Positions 14,259-17,556 of a stretch of DNA of 17,556 nt are shown piece after piece. A model generated the notes under the pieces. The model was not told where the DNA came from. It saw only the letters and a program-made list of their open reading frames with translations, and ran no database searches. The stretch lies in the NCBI GenBank assembly GCA_947853245.1, contig CANTWP010000070.1, positions 1 to 17,556 of the forward strand. The letters are read 5' to 3'. Numbering within the stretch: the first letter of the stretch is position 1; each line of letters begins with the position of its first letter. The stretch is from an uncultured Bacilli bacterium. GTDB taxonomy: Bacteria; Bacillota_I; Bacilli_A; RF39; UBA660. A program made the translations under genes and the position numbers.

Positions 14259-15587
14259 CTAATCAACTTTAATGTTTTTATCTTCTAATTCAGTAATAAA
14301 TTTTTTATCAACACCTAAGTTTAATATAGCATATATATTACCATTACTATCACTTAATTTATTATAAACATCAGTTATATTATCACAAATAATTATCTTT
14401 TCTTTATCTATTCCAGATAAATAAACTCTAGTAGCAATATCATACGCAAAAGGACCAACACAAATAAAATTTGATACATTTGATAAAAGTTCAAAATCTA
14501 TATCATATAACCATGATATATCTTGATATGGATAACGTAAACTAATATATTCAAAACCAAAGATAATTGTTTTTTCTTCAGATGCACGACTAACAAAATT
14601 CATGGCTTGATTATAGCTAGGAGCATTCTCATTTTTACCACTTAATATATACCCATCACGATTACTATATTTAAAATATGAATAACGTTTTTCATAAAAT
14701 TCAATATTCTCCATTGAACAAATAATCTTATCAGGAGCTATTCCTAATAAGTTAGTAGTAGCATATGCTGCAATATAGTTATAAAAAGTATATATCTGAT
14801 TAGTTTTAGCATGAAATACATATTCATCATTGATTGTTAATTCATTATCGTTAATTGCAGTTACTTGATAATCTAAATTAGGCCTTTTAAAATTACAATT
14901 AGGACAACTAAAATTACCCACATTACTAAACGATACAAAATCATAATTTAACTTGCTATGACATAGTGGACAATATACCATATCCAAGCTATTAGACGTT
15001 AATTTTTCAAAAGATTCATCACTTTTACATAATCCAAAATAACTCACTTTACCTTTATGATCCATAGCAAATTTATTTACTAAAGGATCATCACCATTTA
15101 AAATTAAATGCATATCATCAGTTATTCCGGACTTTATTATGTTATATACATAATCAAAATGTCCTTGTCTTGGTGGTTGATCTCTTGTTATATTACAGAT
15201 TACTAAATACTTAGGTTTTATTAATGGTAATAATTTCTTAGTATATCTTTCATCCATTTCCATAACAAAAGCATCGGTTTTAATTTTACCACGTAAATTA
15301 CTATTGGCTATTAAAAGAGTAGCAAGTCCATTAGTTAAATTAGCTCCATCTTTATTATGCGCTACACTATAACCATTATCTTCTAAAATATGAGCAATAG
15401 TAAAAGAGGTAGAAGTTTTGCCAGAACTACCGGTAACTACAATTGATATAACCGGTAAAGTAAATTTACTTAGAATATCTTTATCTATCTTCAAAGCCAT
15501 ATACCCTGGATAAGATGATCCTCTATGCATGATCTTACCAATAATTACAAATAATTTGCCGATTATAATTGCACATAATCTCTTCAT
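14259..15587 (-). CDS. murT: MurT-like Mur ligase with variant motifs
   Basis: MurT is the ATP-dependent ligase-like subunit that, with GatD, converts D-Glu of the peptidoglycan stem to D-isoglutamine. This 442-residue protein has the right length and order: Mur-type ATP loop GSSGKT (53-58, usually GTNGKT), AHNKDGANLTNGLATLL, MEMDE (110-113), a zinc ribbon with two CPxC pairs at 206/209 and 228/231 ending in KRP, YNYIAAYAT, and a C-terminal DUF1727-like domain with DISWLYDIDFE (356-366). Departures: the family's FRDQLDRYGE is TRDQPPRQGHFD, the GRxE element is missing near 297-303, and the KNPxGxN region reads KNENAPSYN. ATP use looks possible; the altered loops are near where I expect substrate to bind. 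It heads a four-gene operon with a near-consensus promoter. Confidence 0.9.
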   Translation of the reverse strand: MKRLCAIIIGKLFVIIGKIMHRGSSYPGYMALKIDKDILSKFTLPVISIVVTGSSGKTSTSFTIAHILEDNGYSVAHNKDGANLTNGLATLLIANSNLRGKIKTDAFVMEMDERYTKKLLPLIKPKYLVICNITRDQPPRQGHFDYVYNIIKSGITDDMHLILNGDDPLVNKFAMDHKGKVSYFGLCKSDESFEKLTSNSLDMVYCPLCHSKLNYDFVSFSNVGNFSCPNCNFKRPNLDYQVTAINDNELTINDEYVFHAKTNQIYTFYNYIAAYATTNLLGIAPDKIICSMENIEFYEKRYSYFKYSNRDGYILSGKNENAPSYNQAMNFVSRASEEKTIIFGFEYISLRYPYQDISWLYDIDFELLSNVSNFICVGPFAYDIATRVYLSGIDKEKIIICDNITDVYNKLSDSNGNIYAILNLGVDKKFITELEDKNIKVD

Positions 15588-15603
15588 ACGATCACCTACT
15601 GTA

Positions 15604-15632
15604 AGTATACATTAGTTTTAGGCGTTTGACAA
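15604..15632 (-). promoter_or_regulatory. Promoter of the murT-like operon
   Basis: On the minus strand TTGTCA (15627-15632), a spacer of exactly 17 bp and TATACT (15604-15609). After six more bases comes AGGTGAT (15591-15597), three bases before the ATG, so the predicted leader is only about 10-12 bases. Confidence 0.8.
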
Positions 15633-15654
15633 GGTTTTCAAATAAATGAGTTTT

Positions 15655-15687
15655 AAAAAAGTTCAAGATTATTATTAATCTTGAACT
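15655..15687 (-). terminator. hpf terminator
   Basis: An 11-bp perfect stem (GTTCAAGATTA at 15661-15671 with TAATCTTGAAC at 15676-15686, loop TTAT), one more A-T pair outside it, and an A-run at 15655-15660 that becomes the T-tract on the minus strand. Confidence 0.9.
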
Positions 15688-15699
15688 AATAAATACATT

Positions 15700-16233
15700 T
15701 TATTTTGTTTCAATAATACCATAATTATTATCTTTTCTCTTATAGATAATTGCAACTTGTTCTGTTTTTATATCTTTAAAAACATAAAAGTCATGGTCAA
15801 CGAGTTCCATTTGTAATATAGCTTCCTCTTCACTCATTGGCTTCATTTCAATTTCTTTTCTTTTAACTATTGTCCTAGATTCATCTTCATCTGATGTTTC
15901 ATCAAAAGCAAGGTTAAAATACATAATAGAGTCTTTTTGAGAACTCTTTTTCATTTTAGTTTTATTCTTACGAATTTGTCTTTCTATTTTATCAGAAACT
16001 AAATCAATTGCAGCATACAAATCATTATGAGATTCTTCACCACGTAAGATAATCTTCTTTATAGGAATAGTAACTTCTACAATTTGATCTTTACCTCTAA
16101 CCTTTGCTACTACATTAGCTGTTATTTCATTTGGATTCTCTAAATATTTATCTAATCTACCAATCTTTTCTTCAATATAACTCTTAATAGCTGGAGTTAT
16201 ATCCATTTTATTGCCTCGAATATTAAATTTCAC
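15700..16233 (-). CDS. hpf: Long-form ribosome hibernation promoting factor
   Basis: HPF binds the decoding centre of idle ribosomes and, in the long form, joins two 70S particles into inactive 100S dimers. The 177 residues show both domains: an N-terminal S30AE/YfiA fold (1-100: MKFNIRGNKMDITPAIKSYI, EEKIGRLDKYL, DLYAAIDLVSDKIERQIRKN) and, after a charged linker, the C-terminal dimerisation domain (about 118-177: RTIVKRKEIEMKPMSEEEAI, QMELVDHDFYVFKD, YKRKDNNYGIIE). It starts with GTG, supported by AGGAGG at 16243-16248. It lies between the cold-shock gene and the MurT operon, with its own promoter and terminator. No missing part is seen. Confidence 0.97.
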   Translation of the reverse strand: MKFNIRGNKMDITPAIKSYIEEKIGRLDKYLENPNEITANVVAKVRGKDQIVEVTIPIKKIILRGEESHNDLYAAIDLVSDKIERQIRKNKTKMKKSSQKDSIMYFNLAFDETSDEDESRTIVKRKEIEMKPMSEEEAILQMELVDHDFYVFKDIKTEQVAIIYKRKDNNYGIIETK

Positions 16234-16254
16234 AATATCAATCCTCCTATTTAT

Positions 16255-16284
16255 ATTATATCATACATATTCCATTTTTAACAA
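16255..16284 (-). promoter_or_regulatory. hpf promoter
   Basis: On the minus strand TTGTTA (16279-16284), an 18-bp spacer and TATAAT (16255-16260) with TGA before it (extended -10). Six bases separate the -10 from AGGAGG. The -35 touches the end of the csp terminator. Confidence 0.75.
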
Positions 16285-16316
16285 AAAAATATAGACAAAA
16301 CTATCTATATTTTTTT
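16283..16316 (-). terminator. csp terminator
   Basis: ATATAGA (16289-16295) pairs with TCTATAT (16304-16310), loop of 8; the flanking A6/T6 extends the stem and, read on the minus strand, gives the T-tract. It lies directly after the csp stop. Confidence 0.8.
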
Positions 16317-16323
16317 CCGTTAC

Positions 16324-16536
16324 TTATACTAATGCAGTTTTGATTTCAACTACATTTTTAGCTTGAAGACCTTTATCTGTTCTTACTAACTCAAATTCAA
16401 CATATTGTCCTTCAACTAATGTTTTAAATCCATCAGATAGAATAGTTGAATAATGAACAAAGATATCTTCGCCTTCTTTATACTCTATAAATCCGTACCC
16501 CTTATCATTATTAAACCATTTTACTTTTCCTCGCAT
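16324..16536 (-). CDS. Cold-shock protein (CspA family)
   Basis: The 70-residue protein is a single cold-shock domain that binds single-stranded RNA and DNA and acts as an RNA chaperone. It opens MRGKVKWFNNDKGYGFIEY with RNP1 as KGYGFIEY, followed by RNP2 as DIFVHYS, and ends with a family-like GLQAKNVV. Length is normal (usually 65-70). The ribosome-binding site AAGGGAG (minus strand, 16554-16548) lies 11 bases from the ATG, slightly far. Its promoter (16578-16606) gives a leader of about 35 bases, much shorter than the long cold-inducible leader of E. coli cspA. It is transcribed divergently from agrB and has its own terminator. Confidence 0.97.
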   Translation of the reverse strand: MRGKVKWFNNDKGYGFIEYKEGEDIFVHYSTILSDGFKTLVEGQYVEFELVRTDKGLQAKNVVEIKTALV

Positions 16537-16577
16537 ATTGCTTAAATCTCCCTTCTAGTAAAATTGCTTACAATATA

Positions 16578-16606
16578 ACTATACATCCAAAACCACCTGT
16601 GTTCAA
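16578..16606 (-). promoter_or_regulatory. csp promoter
   Basis: On the minus strand TTGAAC (16601-16606), an exact 17-bp spacer and TATAGT (16578-16583). It gives a leader of about 35 bases. Confidence 0.65.
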
Positions 16607-16709
16607 TTTAAATGAATCTTCAAATCCCGACATAATTTGCTAGCATAACTTCGGAATTTTTAACAGGCACTTCCAATTTTACTATTAGACATCATATTTG
16701 CATTATTTT

Positions 16710-16744
16710 TTGTTCAAAACTGCAATAAATTTGTCTGAAACTGC
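16710..16744. promoter_or_regulatory. Possible AgrA-type operator: two direct repeats 21 bp apart
   Basis: TTGTTCAAAACTGC (16710-16723) and TTGTCTGAAACTGC (16731-16744) match at 11 of 14 positions, with starts exactly 21 bp apart. On the minus strand each shows GCAGTTT, close to the CAGTT core of LytTR-type (AgrA) sites, which also occur as direct repeats with a 12-bp gap between 9-bp boxes. The second box lies seven bases before a TATACT (16751-16756). Binding is inferred from pattern only. Confidence 0.4.
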
Positions 16745-16750
16745 TTTTTA

Positions 16751-16756
16751 TATACT
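16751..16756 (+). promoter_or_regulatory. Possible distal agr promoter, -10 element
   Basis: TATACT on the plus strand just after the second direct repeat. TTGTCT (16731-16736) is only 14 bp upstream, so a normal -35 is missing, as expected for an activator-dependent promoter. The leader to agrB would be about 105 bases. Confidence 0.3.
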
Positions 16757-16835
16757 ATTTTAAAAACAAACTGGGTTTCGTTCATATAAAAAATGTTTTC
16801 GATTCCTTAATTTATTTCTATCAAAAACAATATTG

Positions 16836-16841
16836 TATACT
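16836..16841 (+). promoter_or_regulatory. Possible proximal agr promoter, -10 element
   Basis: TATACT lies 26 bases before the agrB ATG, with no convincing -35 (TATTTC at 16813-16818). It may need an activator, or the distal -10 may be the one in use. Confidence 0.4.
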
Positions 16842-16867
16842 TATTTCGTTAGTGTAAGAGGTTGTGT

Positions 16868-17467
16868 ATGAAAAGTTTAGTGATAAATAAAGCAATTAAT
16901 TTTATAACCAAATATCATGAATATGACAATACTACCTTAGAGGAAATTAAATATGGTCTAGCATCAATTTACTTAACGTTTTCTAAATTAATTATCATTT
17001 CCATAATAGCTATTATACTAGGTATTTTTAAAGAGATGATAATTCTTATGGTAATATACAATATATTGAGAAGTGTTTCTTTTGGACTACATGCTTCTAA
17101 AAGTTGGATTTGTTTATTAAGCTCAACAATTATATTTATTGGTGGTACATTACTTTGTATGAATTTTATAAATAATAAATATATCGTATATGTAATATCT
17201 ATAATTACTATACCAACTATATATTTATATAGCCCAGCAGATACTAAAAAAAAACCTATAGTAAATCCAAAACGTAGAAAAGTATATAAACACTTATCAA
17301 CAAGTATAGCAATTATATATTATTTAATAGCATTGATATGTAATAATAATTTTATAATTAATTGTTTAACAATATCACTAATAATTCAGTCATTTGTAAT
17401 ACATCCGAAAATATATCAATTATTTAGAATACCATATGATAACTATAAACATTATAATATGAATTAA
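16868..17467 (+). CDS. agrB: AgrB, membrane peptidase that processes the autoinducing peptide precursor
   Basis: AgrB cuts the AgrD precursor at its C-terminal side and forms the thiolactone ring of the autoinducing peptide in the membrane. The start ATG at 16868 follows AAGAGG (16856-16861). The 199-residue product has the family layout: an N-terminal amphipathic stretch (INFITKYHEYDNTTLEEIKY), then a catalytic pair in FGLHASKSWIC, His75 and Cys82, seven apart as in Staphylococcus aureus His77/Cys84. Membrane helices and the conserved YSPADTKKKPIVNPKRRK follow. It is full length. agrD begins 45 bases downstream, so this is the front of an agr operon, with agrC and agrA presumably beyond the window. 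No residue essential to the family appears to be missing. Confidence 0.97.
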   Translation: MKSLVINKAINFITKYHEYDNTTLEEIKYGLASIYLTFSKLIIISIIAIILGIFKEMIILMVIYNILRSVSFGLHASKSWICLLSSTIIFIGGTLLCMNFINNKYIVYVISIITIPTIYLYSPADTKKKPIVNPKRRKVYKHLSTSIAIIYYLIALICNNNFIINCLTISLIIQSFVIHPKIYQLFRIPYDNYKHYNMN

Positions 17468-17485
17468 ATCATTTATATGATTTAA
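17464..17485 (+). other. Hairpin between agrB and agrD
   Basis: TTAAATCAT and ATGATTTAA form a perfect 9-bp stem (17464-17472 with 17477-17485), loop TTAT, that includes the agrB stop. No T-run follows (TAATAGAG), so it is not a full terminator. It could protect the mRNA end or separate the expression of agrB from that of agrD. Confidence 0.55.
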
Positions 17486-17512
17486 TAATAGAGTAAGAAG
17501 GGAGATTGTTTT

Positions 17513-17556
17513 ATGAAAGGTTTATTTGCTTCAATAGTAGCTGCGCTTGGATTAAA
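17513..17556 (+). CDS. agrD: AgrD, precursor of the autoinducing peptide (partial, 3' end beyond window)
   Basis: An ATG at 17513 follows GAAGGGAG (17497-17504). The visible product, MKGLFASIVAALGL, is an amphipathic, hydrophobic N-terminal leader of the type found in AgrD peptides, which holds the precursor at the membrane next to AgrB. The place straight after agrB is where agrD is expected. The signal peptide core with its ring-forming Cys (or Ser) and the acidic tail lie outside the window, so the peptide's sequence and specificity cannot be read. Confidence 0.8.
   Translation, partial: MKGLFASIVAALGL

Larger units (their letters stand above)
16537..16867. other. Divergent intergenic region between csp and agrB
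   Basis: This 331-base gap holds the csp promoter and leader on the minus strand, two possible agr promoters on the plus strand, and two sets of direct repeats, each at a 21-bp interval. The stretch 16620-16705 shows no gene or clear structure. Confidence 0.7.

Noticed and set aside
16560..16760. RNAIII-like regulatory RNA divergent from agrB
   Set aside because: The minus strand after the direct repeats has only poor -10/-35 pairs (best TTGAAC, 15 bp, TATGAT) and runs straight into the csp promoter, with no terminator hairpin of its own.

Overview
The window is very AT-rich, and its Shine-Dalgarno sites fit an anti-SD of the GGAUCACCUCC type (AGGAGG or GGTGAT cores). It uses the standard bacterial code: TGG encodes Trp, and TGA ends the pilin-like gene (5275-5277) and the gatD-like gene (13527-13529). 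It carries Gram-positive markers: a MurT/GatD pair, long-form HPF, AgrB/AgrD, a UPF0316 (YebE-like) protein and a single-pass signal peptidase I. This suggests a Bacillota organism with a cell wall, perhaps an uncultured gut Bacilli-type lineage. The lineage is inference.

Layout. 1-920 is a decayed accessory patch: a terminator from an upstream gene, a remnant of an ABC-F ATPase and an immunity-protein-like gene with two in-frame stops. 1010-1144 is a 44-residue Gly/Cys-rich one-helix protein resembling the YjcZ family. 1451-2851 encodes an XRE-HTH regulator fused to a membrane domain with a C-terminal part probably outside the cell. 2950-3924 encodes a membrane-anchored PrsA/SurA-like foldase. 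It converges, through a shared bidirectional terminator, on a tight minus-strand operon (6015 to 3953): a pilin-like protein with an extra beta-rich domain, a six-Cys exported protein, a signal peptidase I and an 89-residue unknown.

6111-6966 (minus) encodes a small membrane protein and a DUF3603-like protein, ending in an exactly duplicated terminator hairpin. Divergent from it, 7043-7902 (plus) encodes the UPF0316 protein and an RNHCP-domain protein. 7909-8181 (minus) is an acidic protein with a C-terminal membrane anchor, and 8271-10259 (minus) is ligA, with its own promoter and terminator.

10349-15587 (minus) is a four-gene transcription unit: MurT-like, GatD-like, and two large GT-C-type membrane proteins. 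The GatD-like protein lacks the catalytic Cys and the catalytic His expected in the family, and the MurT-like protein departs from the family at several motifs. This is the most unusual unit in the window. It may be a divergent cell-envelope modification system rather than an ordinary lipid II amidation enzyme. 15700-16536 (minus) holds hpf and a cold-shock protein gene.

At the right edge (plus) an agr quorum-sensing locus begins: agrB is complete and only the first codons of agrD are present. The 331-base gap before agrB holds the csp promoter and, on the plus strand, pairs of direct repeats exactly 21 bp apart that look like operators for a LytTR (AgrA-type) regulator.

One theme recurs: four promoters (pilin, ligA, murT, hpf) each place the -10 hexamer exactly six bases before the Shine-Dalgarno sequence, so the transcripts probably begin at or next to the ribosome-binding site.
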